From assembly GCF_014168535.1 (NCBI RefSeq), contig NZ_CP060007.1:2418001-2482000 (forward strand): a stretch of DNA of 64,000 nt, read 5' to 3'. Made by a program: the position numbers and the translations under genes. Within the stretch, counting starts at the first letter, position 1; each line of letters opens with the position of its first letter. Shown here one piece after another: positions 31,094 through 41,012 of this stretch. The DNA is from Lacibacter sediminis. Its GTDB lineage: Bacteria; Bacteroidota; Bacteroidia; Chitinophagales; Chitinophagaceae. The notes beneath the pieces are model-generated. The model was not told the DNA's origin and did not search any database. It was given only the letters and a program-made list of their open reading frames with translations.

Positions 31094-32509
31094 ATGGAAA
31101 TTCTTCATGTGAGTGCCGAATGTTACCCGGTGGCCAAAGCAGGCGGTTTGGGCGATGTGGTTGGCGCCTTACCTAAATACCAACAAGACGTAGGTCACCA
31201 GGCAAAAGTGGTGATGCCCATGTACCGTACCAAATTCCTGATGAATAATGAATGGGATGTGGTGCACAAAGGCTACACAAACATTGGTGACTACTTCTTC
31301 GATTATACCATCATCAAAGAAAAAACCAATGTACTTGGCTTTGGTCTTTATTTGGTTGATGTGAATGGCTTGCTCGACAGAGATAAGATCTATGGCTACG
31401 ATGACGATGTGCAACGCTTCACAGCGTTCCAGGTATGTGTGGTTGATTGGATCGCTTCCTGGCAGTTTAAGCCCGATGTAGTGCATGTGCACGACTATCA
31501 TGCAGGATTGATTCCTTTCATGATGCAGCATTGCTACCGTTATAACCAGTTAGCTTCAATACCAACTGTATTAACGATCCATAATGCGCAGTACCAGGGT
31601 TGGATGACATGGGAACAGAGTGTACTTCTTCCGCCTTACGATGAATGGAAGCGTGGTATGCTGGAGTGGGGCACCAGTATCAATCCGCTGGCAAGTGCCA
31701 TTAAATGTGCAACCAAAGTAACAACTGTAAGCAACAGTTATCTTGAGGAGCTGAAGTTCATGAGCAATGGCCTTGAGGCTTTGTTTGAATACGAAAAAGG
31801 TAAATGCAGCGGTATATTAAATGGTATTGATACAGATGTTTGGAATCCTGAATCGGATAAATACATTAAACACGATTATTCACTTGCAACAGTTGAAGAA
31901 GGTAAAGCAAAAAATAAAGCACAGTTATGTGAAACATTCGGACTTGATATGAACAAGCCTTTGTTTGTTTTCATTGGCCGTTTGGTGGGGGAGAAAGCTG
32001 CCGATCTGTTGCCCGGTGTAATTGGCGATTCGTTCTATTACATTGGCAGGCGCATGAACTTCCTCATTCTTGGAAGTGGTGAGCCTGATGTGGAAGCAAA
32101 ACTCAACGGCATGACGCCCATTTCGCAAGGCGATTACAGTTGTTATATCGGTTATAATGAAGGGTTGAGTCACCTGATGTATGCGGGTGCCGATTTCTTA
32201 TTGATGCCAAGCCGTGTTGAACCTTGTGGTTTGAACCAGATGTATTCCATGCGTTACGGAACTGTGCCTTTGGTACGTAATACCGGTGGCTTAAAAGATA
32301 CAGTGAAAGACATTCTGTTACCAAATGGTTACGGACTTGTTTTTGATAATGCTTCTGTTGGTGATGTGTGCAATGCCGTTTGGCGTGCCTGTGAGTTATA
32401 CAGTAACAAAGAGAAATTTTCTGCTGCTCGTGAGCGTATGATGCAGCTCGATTTCAGCTGGGAATCCAGCGTTCAACAATATCTTGCTTTATACCAAAGT
32501 TTGCGATAA
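31094..32509 (+). CDS. glgA: Glycogen synthase (ADP-glucose type)
   Basis: 471 residues from the ATG at 31094 (MEILHVSAE); a TTG two codons earlier is not needed. GT5 family marks are the ADP-glucose binding KAGGLGDV (residues 15-22), DVVHVHDYHAGLIP, FIGRLVGEKAADLLP, and the C-terminal PSRVEPCGLNQMYSMRYGTVP with the catalytic Glu. It transfers glucose from ADP-glucose to growing alpha-1,4-glucan. It leads a run glgA-glgC-MFS-GH13, with glgC 35 bases downstream. Confidence 0.96.
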   Translation: MEILHVSAECYPVAKAGGLGDVVGALPKYQQDVGHQAKVVMPMYRTKFLMNNEWDVVHKGYTNIGDYFFDYTIIKEKTNVLGFGLYLVDVNGLLDRDKIYGYDDDVQRFTAFQVCVVDWIASWQFKPDVVHVHDYHAGLIPFMMQHCYRYNQLASIPTVLTIHNAQYQGWMTWEQSVLLPPYDEWKRGMLEWGTSINPLASAIKCATKVTTVSNSYLEELKFMSNGLEALFEYEKGKCSGILNGIDTDVWNPESDKYIKHDYSLATVEEGKAKNKAQLCETFGLDMNKPLFVFIGRLVGEKAADLLPGVIGDSFYYIGRRMNFLILGSGEPDVEAKLNGMTPISQGDYSCYIGYNEGLSHLMYAGADFLLMPSRVEPCGLNQMYSMRYGTVPLVRNTGGLKDTVKDILLPNGYGLVFDNASVGDVCNAVWRACELYSNKEKFSAARERMMQLDFSWESSVQQYLALYQSLR

Positions 32510-32544
32510 TTTTAGAATAAGACCCTTACACTTAAATTAGTCAT

Positions 32545-33831
32545 ATGAGTAAATCAGCTGCAAAAAGTACGTTGGCCGTTATCCTTGGTGGTGGCGCCGG
32601 TACACGTTTATATCCTTTAACAGCAAGCCGCAGTAAACCCGCAGTTCCCATTGCAGGTAAATACAGGTTAGTTGACATTCCCATTTCTAACTGTATCAAC
32701 TCGGGCATTAACCGGATGTTTGTATTAACACAGTTTAATTCTGCTTCGCTCAACAAACACATCAAGAACACGTATCACTTCAGTATGTTCAGCAGTGCGT
32801 TCGTTGATATTCTTGCGGCAGAGCAAACACCTGATAATTCAGGTTGGTACCAGGGAACTGCAGATGCTGTTCGTCAATGTATCCGTCATGTGCAGCAACA
32901 CGAAGCCGATTATGTGTTGATCCTTTCAGGTGATCAATTATATCAAATGGATTTTCAGCAAATGATCGAAGACCATGTTGCAGGTGGTGCAGATATCAGC
33001 ATTGCAACTATTCCTGTTGCAGAGCGTGAAGCACCGGAGTTTGGTATTTTGAAAGCAGATGATAAGAGTTGTATCACATCATTTATCGAGAAACCTAAGA
33101 AAGAAATATTAGGAGAGTGGGTAAGTGATACGGGTGATGAGATGCGTAATATGGGGCGTGTCTATCTCGCATCAATGGGTATTTATATTTTCAATAAACA
33201 ATTGTTGATCGATCTGTTACAGGAAGAATATAAAGATGCAACTGATTTTGGTAAAGAGATCATGCCGAAGTCGATTGAAAAATACAAAGTTGTCAGCTAT
33301 CAGTATGATGGTTACTGGACAGATATCGGAAATATTTATTCCTTCTTCGAAGCCAATCTCGCATTAACGCAAGAGATCCCTGATTTCAATTTGTTTGATA
33401 ATACGAAACCTGTTTATACACGTGCACGTATGTTGCCACCGGCAAAGATCAGCGGTACAACACTTGAGAAAACAATTATTGCCGAAGGTTCCATTATTCT
33501 TGCAAGCAGGATCGAGAACAGTGTAATTGGTATTCGCACACGCATTGGTCATGGTACTACTGTTGTAAGCAGTTACCTGATGGGTGGTGATTATTTTGAA
33601 ACACTTGATGAAATGAATCATGCAGCAGCACGTGGTATTCCAAAGATCGGAATCGGCGAGCGTTGCTATATCAAGAATACAATTATTGACAAGAACTGTC
33701 GCATAGGTAATGATGTACGCATTAACGGTGGTCATCATTTGCCTAATACCGATCATTCTTTGTACACAGTGAAAGATGGCATTGTGGTGATCAAGAAAGG
33801 CGCTATTATTCCAGATGGATTTGTGATCTAA
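32545..33831 (+). CDS. glgC: Glucose-1-phosphate adenylyltransferase
   Basis: Makes ADP-glucose for GlgA. 428 residues. The nucleotide loop is LGGGAGTRLYPLTASRSKPAVP, with YRLVDIPISNCINSGI, SGDQLYQMDF (metal-binding Asp), FIEKPK (sugar-phosphate Lys) and YWTDIGN. The C-terminal left-handed beta helix runs from about residue 310, with hexad repeats such as IGERCYIKNTIIDKNCRIG. All expected parts are present. It sits between glgA and a transporter gene. Confidence 0.97.
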   Translation: MSKSAAKSTLAVILGGGAGTRLYPLTASRSKPAVPIAGKYRLVDIPISNCINSGINRMFVLTQFNSASLNKHIKNTYHFSMFSSAFVDILAAEQTPDNSGWYQGTADAVRQCIRHVQQHEADYVLILSGDQLYQMDFQQMIEDHVAGGADISIATIPVAEREAPEFGILKADDKSCITSFIEKPKKEILGEWVSDTGDEMRNMGRVYLASMGIYIFNKQLLIDLLQEEYKDATDFGKEIMPKSIEKYKVVSYQYDGYWTDIGNIYSFFEANLALTQEIPDFNLFDNTKPVYTRARMLPPAKISGTTLEKTIIAEGSIILASRIENSVIGIRTRIGHGTTVVSSYLMGGDYFETLDEMNHAAARGIPKIGIGERCYIKNTIIDKNCRIGNDVRINGGHHLPNTDHSLYTVKDGIVVIKKGAIIPDGFVI

Positions 33832-33888
33832 CTTTTTCTCCCCGGGATAAGGTTAGCTTATACTACTATTGATTATGAACTTAAATAT

Positions 33889-33914
33889 GATCTTCTTTCA
33901 GGGGGAAGAAGATC
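33889..33914 (+). promoter_or_regulatory. Leader hairpin upstream of the MFS transporter gene
   Basis: A perfect 9-bp inverted repeat GATCTTCTT/AAGAAGATC with an eight-base G-rich loop, ending ten bases before the ATG at 33925. No T-run follows, so a terminator is unlikely. A CCCC at 33840-33843 could compete with the G-rich loop. This may be a translation-control hairpin or an operator. Confidence 0.35.
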
Positions 33915-33924
33915 ATTGATTGCT

Positions 33925-35313
33925 ATGGCTGCAGGTACTTCCATGGGCTCTTCTTCTACGGGATTAGTGCCCAAACCCAAACTCTCTTTTTGGCAGATCT
34001 TCAATATGAGTTTCGGGTTTCTCGGAATTCAGTTTGGCTTTGCTTTACAAAACTCCAATGCAAGTGGCATCCTTCGAAACTATGGTGCAGATGTTGAACA
34101 TCTTTCCTGGTTTTGGCTGGCCGCACCTGTGGTTGGTTTAATTGTGCAACCCATCGTTGGTCATTACAGCGATAATACATGGACGAAACTTGGCCGGAGA
34201 AGACCTTATTTTCTTGCGGGTGCAATTCTTTCATCGGGTGCATTAACCTTAATGCCCAATGCGGGGATTTTGGGAACCATTGCTCCGTTGGTGATCATTG
34301 GTGCAGGCTTTCTTATGATCATGGACGCATGTTTCAATCTTTCGATGGAGCCTTTCCGTGCATTGGTTGCAGATAATCTTCCCGATTCACAACGCACCAT
34401 GGGTTTCTCTATTCAAACATTTTTGATTGGCATTGGTGCGGTGTTAGGTTCATGGTTGCCGGCCATACTTGCTTACTTCGGCGTATCAGAAAGTGCGCCC
34501 GATGGAGTAGTAGCCGATAATGTGAAATATGGTTTTTACATTGGTGCAGCAGTGTTCATCACCAGTATTCTTATTACTGTATTCAAAACAAAAGAATATC
34601 CACCTGCTGAATATGAAAAGTATCATGGCAAATCAGAATCGCATAACACCGGACTTGCAAGCATCTTTACTGATTTGAAAAAGATGCCGAAGACAATGAA
34701 GCAACTTGGTCTTGTGCAATTCTTCAGTTGGTTTGCTTTGTTCGGTATGTGGGTGTTTACAACAGATACGATTGCTACGCATATTATGGGATTGCCCATT
34801 GAAGACCGCAGTTCAGATATGTATCGTAAAGCACAAAGCTGGACGGGTGTGATATTTGGTGTGTACAATCTTGTGTCAGCTATTTATGCATTATGTCTTC
34901 CGTTTATTGCCAGCAAGATCGGCCGTAAACAAACACATGCATTATCGTTGATCATTGGTGGTATTGGTTTGATCTCTATTTTCTTTGCACCCAATAAAGA
35001 ATTTCTCATCTTCTCGATGATTTGTGTAGGTATTGCATGGGCAAGTATACTGGCAATGCCTTATGTAATTCTTTCCAGCTCTATCCCTGCAGGTAAGATG
35101 GGTATTTACATGGGCATCTTCAATTTCTTTATTACACTGCCGCAAATTCTGAACGGGATCATTGGTGGCCCTATGGTAAAGAATGTTTACAATAACCAAC
35201 CGGTGTATGCAGTACTCACAGCCGGTATATTTATGATCTGTGCGGCAATCAGTGTGATCTATGTGTACGATCCCGGGGCGATTATTATCAAGCAGGAGAA
35301 AGAAGTATCGTAA
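33925..35313 (+). CDS. MFS sugar transporter, SLC45/sucrose-symporter-like
   Basis: 462 residues from the ATG at 33925; a TTG three codons upstream is rejected. It has 12 membrane helices. The loop after helix 2 reads HYSDNTWTKLGRRRPYFLAGA, the GRRRP signature shared by plant sucrose and animal SLC45 transporters and their bacterial relatives. IMDACFNLSMEPFRALVADN and a second-half SKIGRKQTHALSLI also fit. The position between glgC and a secreted GH13 amylase suggests uptake of maltose or maltodextrin products. That is inference from context. Confidence 0.85.
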   Translation: MAAGTSMGSSSTGLVPKPKLSFWQIFNMSFGFLGIQFGFALQNSNASGILRNYGADVEHLSWFWLAAPVVGLIVQPIVGHYSDNTWTKLGRRRPYFLAGAILSSGALTLMPNAGILGTIAPLVIIGAGFLMIMDACFNLSMEPFRALVADNLPDSQRTMGFSIQTFLIGIGAVLGSWLPAILAYFGVSESAPDGVVADNVKYGFYIGAAVFITSILITVFKTKEYPPAEYEKYHGKSESHNTGLASIFTDLKKMPKTMKQLGLVQFFSWFALFGMWVFTTDTIATHIMGLPIEDRSSDMYRKAQSWTGVIFGVYNLVSAIYALCLPFIASKIGRKQTHALSLIIGGIGLISIFFAPNKEFLIFSMICVGIAWASILAMPYVILSSSIPAGKMGIYMGIFNFFITLPQILNGIIGGPMVKNVYNNQPVYAVLTAGIFMICAAISVIYVYDPGAIIIKQEKEVS

Positions 35314-35350
35314 TCAGGAATAATATTCATACTGAAAAAACTAATTTAAG

Positions 35351-37207
35351 ATGAAACAAATAATTATAACCTTCAAGTTACTGCTCCTCGCAGTAACTTT
35401 TTCATTTGCACAGAATACCTACAATCTTTATCCGGCAAACTGGTGGGTGGGGATGAAGTATAACAAACTTCAGATCATGATCAATGGTACTGATGTTGGA
35501 AAACATTCAGGCTTTGCAATCAACTATCCGGGTATTACGTTAACAAAGGTGAATAAATTTCAGAGTAAGAATTATGTGATACTGGATGTAACTATTTCGC
35601 CTGCTGCAAAACCCGGAACAATTGGTATCCGTTCTAAATCGGCTGAAGGTAAACAGGTAAACTTTGAATTTTCGTTACAGCCAAGAAGACCTGGCCGTGG
35701 ATCAGTTTTTGCCAATGGTGCAACTTCATCTGATTTGATGTATCTCATCATGCCCGATCGTTTCAGCAACGGCGATCCATCAAATGATCGTGTGCCGGGT
35801 ATGCTTGATCAAACACTTCGTCGTGATACCGTTTTCAATCGCCATGGAGGTGATCTGAAAGGTATTGAGAATAAACTTGATTACTTAAGTGATCTTGGTG
35901 TAACAGCTTTATGGCTGAATCCAATTATTGAAAATGATATGCACGAACGTACGGAACATGGTTATGCATTTACGAACCATTATCGTGTTGATCGTCGCTT
36001 AGGTGGCGATTGGGCATACAAGCAACTTATTAAAGCTGCGCATGCAAAAGGATTAAAAGTTATTCAGGATGCTGTGTACAATCATATTGGTTTGCAGCAT
36101 TTCTTATTTAAAGATCAACCGGATAGTACATGGTTTCATCGCTGGCCAAAGTTTACACAAACCAACTATAAAGACCAGGTATTGTTTGATCCATATGCTG
36201 CATCAGAAGACAAGCGTATTATGAGTGATGGCTGGTTTGTAACCTCCATGCCCGATTGGGATCAAAGTAATCCTTTTGTTGCAAACTTTTTAATTCAACA
36301 TGCTGTGTGGACAGTAGAAGAATATGGTATTGATGGTTGGCGTATTGATACCTATGCTTACAATGATCTTGCTTTCATGAACCGTTGTAATAAAGCATTG
36401 TATGATGAATATCCCAAGATCAGCATCTTTGGTGAAACATGGGTGCATGGTGTACCTAACCAAAGTTTCTTTTGTGAGAATAACTACACGATCAAATACA
36501 AAAGCAACCTGCAGGCAACAACTGACTTTCAAACATTGTTCTATGGAATTCAACCTGCATGCAATGAAAAATTCGGCTGGACAGAAGGAGTAAACAAGCT
36601 CTACACAACAACAGCGCAGGATTTTCTTTACAAAGATCCTATGCGCCAGGTGATCTTTTTGGATAATCATGATCTGCCACGTTTTTATTCTGTAGTGGGA
36701 GAAGATACATCGAAATATAAAATGGCTTTTTCGTGGATGCTTACATTCCGTGGTATTCCGCAAATGTATTATGGTAACGAAATTTTGATGACGGGATTAA
36801 CATCGCCCAACGATGGTTATGTGCGCCAGGATTTTCCCGGTGGATGGGAAGGCGATAAAGCAGATAAGTTTACTACTGCCGGCCGTACAGAGAAGGAGAA
36901 CAAAATATTTAATTATATCAAACGACTGGCGAACTTTCGTAAAACTTCATCAGCGATTAAAACGGGAAAGCTGATGCAGTTCCTGCCAATCGACGGCGTG
37001 TATGTTTATTTCCGTTATGATGCAAAGCAAACCGTGATGTGTATTATGAATACAAATGCAGAACCAAAGACAATTGATCTCAATCGTTTCATGGAACGCA
37101 TCAAAGGATTTCAAACAGCAGTTGATGTGGCCGCAGGTGTTGAGTTTCGGTTAGAAAAGAATCTGCAGTTAATGCCCGTATCGAATTTAGTTTTGGAGTT
37201 GAAATAG
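35351..37207 (+). CDS. Secreted GH13 alpha-amylase/neopullulanase-like hydrolase
   Basis: 618 residues with signal peptide MKQIIITFKLLLLAVTFSFAQ. The N-terminal cyclomaltodextrinase-type beta domain (about 25-115) starts YNLYPANWWVGMKYNKLQI. The GH13 barrel follows: MYLIMPDRFSNGDP, QDAVYNHIG, nucleophile Asp332 in GWRIDTYAY, acid/base Glu361 in IFGETWVHG, and third Asp441 in LDNHDLPRF. The C-terminal beta domain is short. It should cut maltodextrin, cyclodextrin or pullulan in the periplasm, in the manner of SusA. It is last in the glgA-glgC-MFS-GH13 run and is followed by a strong terminator. Confidence 0.94.
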   Translation: MKQIIITFKLLLLAVTFSFAQNTYNLYPANWWVGMKYNKLQIMINGTDVGKHSGFAINYPGITLTKVNKFQSKNYVILDVTISPAAKPGTIGIRSKSAEGKQVNFEFSLQPRRPGRGSVFANGATSSDLMYLIMPDRFSNGDPSNDRVPGMLDQTLRRDTVFNRHGGDLKGIENKLDYLSDLGVTALWLNPIIENDMHERTEHGYAFTNHYRVDRRLGGDWAYKQLIKAAHAKGLKVIQDAVYNHIGLQHFLFKDQPDSTWFHRWPKFTQTNYKDQVLFDPYAASEDKRIMSDGWFVTSMPDWDQSNPFVANFLIQHAVWTVEEYGIDGWRIDTYAYNDLAFMNRCNKALYDEYPKISIFGETWVHGVPNQSFFCENNYTIKYKSNLQATTDFQTLFYGIQPACNEKFGWTEGVNKLYTTTAQDFLYKDPMRQVIFLDNHDLPRFYSVVGEDTSKYKMAFSWMLTFRGIPQMYYGNEILMTGLTSPNDGYVRQDFPGGWEGDKADKFTTAGRTEKENKIFNYIKRLANFRKTSSAIKTGKLMQFLPIDGVYVYFRYDAKQTVMCIMNTNAEPKTIDLNRFMERIKGFQTAVDVAAGVEFRLEKNLQLMPVSNLVLELK

Positions 37208-37237
37208 GCTTCTTAGGTTTCGAAGAGTCTGTAAACA

Positions 37238-37272
37238 AAAAGAGGTGATCGTTACAAACGATCACCTCTTTT
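37238..37272. terminator. Strong bidirectional terminator
   Basis: A perfect 15-bp stem AAAAGAGGTGATCGT/ACGATCACCTCTTTT with a five-base loop, between the convergent GH13 and GLPGLI genes. Confidence 0.92.
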
Positions 37273-37290
37273 ATGCTTGAAATATATTAT

Positions 37291-38034
37291 CTACAGCATA
37301 CTGTTCCACAAAACCTTTGCGCCATACTTTCCCCATTCGCTCATTGCCTTGTTCAAATCTTTTTCATAGGTTGCCCATGTGGCCGCTTTGCCTTTTTGTT
37401 TAGGAGTAAGCGCTGTAGCAGAGGGTTCTTTCAATTCCACTTTTGTAGCAAACCATGTCATTTGTAAACGGGGTACTGCTAAGCCAAGTATCATACCTGG
37501 TAAGCCGCCAAAACTTTCCGGTCCGCTGCTGACTGTGATTTCATCTGTATAAAATGCAACGATATAAACAGAATCAGAAATGATGGTTACGGCTTTACGG
37601 CATTCGAAACCTGCAATGGTTCTTGTTTCATTGGTCATGCGCCATTTATAGTTGCGTAAGCTGTCTTTTATTAAATAGGTCTGTTCAAAAATATCACGCT
37701 GTAAAGAGATCTGCCCGGTTTTAACATCTTTAACAGTAACATCGTTTTCGCTTGGTTTTCTTCCCCAAACATATTTTCCTGCAGGATCTTCCTTCAGCAT
37801 TTTATAAACAGTTTTCTCGTCGTTGAAATCCATTACATACGTTTCACTCACCATTTTCGGAAAGGCTTTCTTCATTTCAACTACCCATGGACTTTGATCA
37901 TCTTCCTGGTCGTAGTAAGAAAATTGATTACTGCGTTTTTCAAATTCAATTCTTCCGCTGCTGATGAATTTCACCTGTGCATCTGCAACAACACATGCAA
38001 CAAATAAAAGACTTAATAAGAGGTATCGTTTCAT
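37291..38034 (-). CDS. GLPGLI-family secreted protein
   Basis: 247 residues from the ATG at 38034 (MKRYLLLSLLFVACVVADAQ is the signal peptide); an ATG four codons earlier is possible. The family motif appears as FGGLPGMILGL near residue 180, with IAGFECRKA and VSIVAFYTDEI-like segments before it, matching PF09697. Function is unknown. Family members are nearly always next to a CarboxypepD_reg plus barrel outer-membrane protein, as here: the barrel gene ends 20 bases upstream on the same strand. Confidence 0.88.
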   Translation of the reverse strand: MKRYLLLSLLFVACVVADAQVKFISSGRIEFEKRSNQFSYYDQEDDQSPWVVEMKKAFPKMVSETYVMDFNDEKTVYKMLKEDPAGKYVWGRKPSENDVTVKDVKTGQISLQRDIFEQTYLIKDSLRNYKWRMTNETRTIAGFECRKAVTIISDSVYIVAFYTDEITVSSGPESFGGLPGMILGLAVPRLQMTWFATKVELKEPSATALTPKQKGKAATWATYEKDLNKAMSEWGKYGAKVLWNSML

Positions 38035-38054
38035 ATTTATAAACATTGATAAGA

Positions 38055-40829
38055 TTAGAAATTAGAGGGTGATCCGTTCTTTGTAAAATTCCACGTGAAA
38101 GAAAGCAGCCAGAAGCGACGGATATTCTGGAATGTGTTCTCAGAAATGAAATTGCTGGTGATATTACGTCTGATACCAAGGTTTTGATTCAGCAGATCAT
38201 TCACTGAAAGCTTTACTTCAAATGCATCTGTTTTACTAAATGTGCGACGTATCGAACTGTTTAAGAGAAACACATTTCGTTGACTGGCAAAAGCAGATGT
38301 CTTTTGATAGAAATTCAATTCGCCATTCAGGTTAAAATATAGTTTTTGCTTTTTGAATTTCGTTTCAATATAAGGGTAGGCATTTACACTCCAGTATTTT
38401 GTTACAACTCCTTTGTTAATAGAGGAACGGGAGTTGTTATACCTTGGTTCAACATTAACATTAAAGTTAAGCCACTTGTCGCTCCATTTGCCCATGCCAA
38501 AGCCTGCGCCAATGCTGTAATTATCACTTACGTTTCGGGTGTTATTTACTTCGTTTACAAATCGACTCACATTACCACTTGCATTGAAATGAAGGTTAAC
38601 ACCTTTAAATACTTCGAACCCATACATCGTCCAAACGTTGCCGTTGTAATTGCCATTTGTATTGATAGTTTTATTTGTTCGTTCACCAGTGAGAATATTA
38701 AGTGTATTTGAATTGGTGATGGCATTATTTACAAACGAAAAATTTCCCGACAGGTAAAAATTCCTGCTTTTAATGATCTTGTAATCATTCATATTGAGTG
38801 AGAAATTATGACGGAATGCCTGCTTCAGATCGGGGTTGCCAATTGTGATATTCAGTGGGTCTATGTTGTCAATGATCGGGTTGATCTGTTGCAGCGTTGG
38901 ATTTTGTGTGCTTCCGTTATACGATAGCGTAAAGCTCTTTTGTTTTTTTGGAGTAAACCTGATGCTTGCTCTTGGCAACAGATTTGTAAAGGCAATTGAG
39001 CGAACTTCTCCTTTGTTCAATTCTTCGAGATTAAAATTGGTACGCCCAACGGCTGTGCCAAATGAAGCCACTATCTTTTTACCATTGTACCTGAACGAAA
39101 CGCCTCCGTTATGATCTGTTGTACGGAATAAAAAATGATTGCTTAGTGTATCAACGATGTTTTTATAACTATCAATAAGAGTGGGCCGCTCAAATGTGTT
39201 ACGCTCGGCATTGTTACGGCTGAAATTATTCTTGTAAGTCAATTCAAGATTCCAGGTTTTACTTAGAGGTTCTGTGTAAATAATACTGTTCTGGATCGTT
39301 TGCTGGCGTTCGTTGTTTGTCTTTTTCTGATCGACATCATCTTCATTGACCATTAGGCCGTTTTCATAGAATTTGTTATTCGAAAAAAGAAAACCATCAC
39401 CTACACGAGTATTGTTACTATAGTTACCTGTATAGCTGATCGTACGGCCCGCTTTTTTTAAACGCTTACGGAAACTTAATTCAGAAGTAAAGTCACGGTT
39501 CTCCGTTTCAGTGGCGGTTCTTCTTGTTTGCTCGTTGATCAACTGTCCATCATCACCAAAACTTTCTCCGGTAAACTCATTATCTCTCTGGCCGGTAACA
39601 AGCGATCCGTTTGCTTTTAGTTTTAAACTGCTGCTTGAATCGATGGTCCAGTCGTATAAGGCATTGAGTTTATTTCTGCGTCTGTAAGTATTAAATATTT
39701 CCGAAGTTGTATTGGTGAAACTGCTATTCTCTAAAATGCTTTGTGTGATACTGCCGTTACGACCTGTTACTGTTTGATCATTAAACTGGTAACTGCCGTT
39801 AATGCTGTTCTTATCTTTATTCCACTTGTTGATGTACGATAAACCGCCTGTTGTCGCAACAGGCAAGCCTTGTCCACGTGCAAAATCATCACCACCATCG
39901 CTCCAGATCATCATACCACCATCTTCCATGATCTCCATATTTTGGTTTGAAGAGCTTCCGAAGTTGCGTTGTTCATTCCAGTTCAAACCCTCAAAGCTGG
40001 TATTGTTGTGCGTAACGTAAGCGGCGATCTTTTGCTTTTTCTTAAAGGAGTTAATCATTGCTTTACCTGTTCGGTAATTATCGAAATCGCTGCCTGCTTC
40101 AATTTTTCCAAAATAACCCTTCTTCTTATCGTCCTTCAATTCAAGGTTGATCGTTTTTGTTTTTTGTCCGTCATCCACACCTGTGAATTCAGCCTGTTCA
40201 CTTTTCTTATCAAACACCTGCACTTTATCTACAATATTGGCTCGCAGGTTTTGTGTTACCACAGCAGGGTCATCACTAAAAAACTCTTCTCCATCAACCA
40301 GTATCTTTTCAACTTTTTGTCCTTGTGCAGTTATTTCACCTTTGGAATTCACTTGTAGTCCCGGTAATCGTTTCAGCAGTTCCTGTACGTTTGAATTAGC
40401 ATCAACCTTAAAACTGTCCGCTTTATATTCTGTTGTATCGCCTTTTATACGAATAGCACTTACCTTCTGCTGAATAATAATTTCTTCCAATAACTTGCTT
40501 CGTGGAATAATGGTGACCATTTTGTTCAACGTAACATCACCATTAATATCCACTTCGTCAACATATTCGGCATAGCCGGGGTAGCTGATCATGAAAATAT
40601 ACTTCCCCTGAGGAATGTTCTTCAACTCGAAAAAACCTTCATCGTTTGTGCGTGTAAACTTTGAAAGAATTGAATCCTGTGTGCGGATGAGACTAACAAC
40701 TGCTTGTGATAATCTCTTTCCTGAACTGGTATCGGTTATGTAACCGGAGATTTTGTTTTGCTGACTGAAAGATTGGAAAGAACTGAACAAGCAGATACTG
40801 ATAAACAGTAAGAGTTTGGGTGATTGCAT
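38055..40829 (-). CDS. Outer-membrane beta-barrel protein with CarboxypepD_reg and plug-like domains (OMP_b-brl_3 type)
   Basis: 924 residues with signal peptide ending SFQSFSQ. Residues 25-110 form a CarboxypepD_reg beta-sandwich (ISGYITDTSSGKRLSQAVVSL, GFFELKNIPQGKYIF). A TonB-receptor plug-like domain follows (DVQELLKRLPGLQVN-type segment, ILVDGEEFFSDDPA). The rest is a beta barrel with alternating aromatic strands, ending TWNFTKNGSPSNF. No C-terminal TonB-dependent signature is obvious. It pairs with the GLPGLI gene downstream and is divergent from glgB (183 bases between starts). The position inside the alpha-glucan region may be coincidental. Confidence 0.88.
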   Translation of the reverse strand: MQSPKLLLFISICLFSSFQSFSQQNKISGYITDTSSGKRLSQAVVSLIRTQDSILSKFTRTNDEGFFELKNIPQGKYIFMISYPGYAEYVDEVDINGDVTLNKMVTIIPRSKLLEEIIIQQKVSAIRIKGDTTEYKADSFKVDANSNVQELLKRLPGLQVNSKGEITAQGQKVEKILVDGEEFFSDDPAVVTQNLRANIVDKVQVFDKKSEQAEFTGVDDGQKTKTINLELKDDKKKGYFGKIEAGSDFDNYRTGKAMINSFKKKQKIAAYVTHNNTSFEGLNWNEQRNFGSSSNQNMEIMEDGGMMIWSDGGDDFARGQGLPVATTGGLSYINKWNKDKNSINGSYQFNDQTVTGRNGSITQSILENSSFTNTTSEIFNTYRRRNKLNALYDWTIDSSSSLKLKANGSLVTGQRDNEFTGESFGDDGQLINEQTRRTATETENRDFTSELSFRKRLKKAGRTISYTGNYSNNTRVGDGFLFSNNKFYENGLMVNEDDVDQKKTNNERQQTIQNSIIYTEPLSKTWNLELTYKNNFSRNNAERNTFERPTLIDSYKNIVDTLSNHFLFRTTDHNGGVSFRYNGKKIVASFGTAVGRTNFNLEELNKGEVRSIAFTNLLPRASIRFTPKKQKSFTLSYNGSTQNPTLQQINPIIDNIDPLNITIGNPDLKQAFRHNFSLNMNDYKIIKSRNFYLSGNFSFVNNAITNSNTLNILTGERTNKTINTNGNYNGNVWTMYGFEVFKGVNLHFNASGNVSRFVNEVNNTRNVSDNYSIGAGFGMGKWSDKWLNFNVNVEPRYNNSRSSINKGVVTKYWSVNAYPYIETKFKKQKLYFNLNGELNFYQKTSAFASQRNVFLLNSSIRRTFSKTDAFEVKLSVNDLLNQNLGIRRNITSNFISENTFQNIRRFWLLSFTWNFTKNGSPSNF

Positions 40830-41012
40830 GGTGTTGGTTAAGAGATGATGAAGGTTTTGGTTGATAATTGAACGCTATATTAAAATCTTTTTGCTACACA
40901 TAATGTAGGAAAGATGTTAAAGTGTTATATTTCCATACAAACGGTACTGCCTTTTTTTACAAGTGTGCAGATAGGGAAATAAGTGCCAACGTTCAACCAA
41001 AAAACAAGACAA

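Noticed and set aside
38055-40829. Classical TonB-dependent transporter
   Set aside because: The plug-like segment and barrel match the OMP_b-brl type paired with GLPGLI proteins, and no TonB-box or typical TonB C-terminal signature was found.
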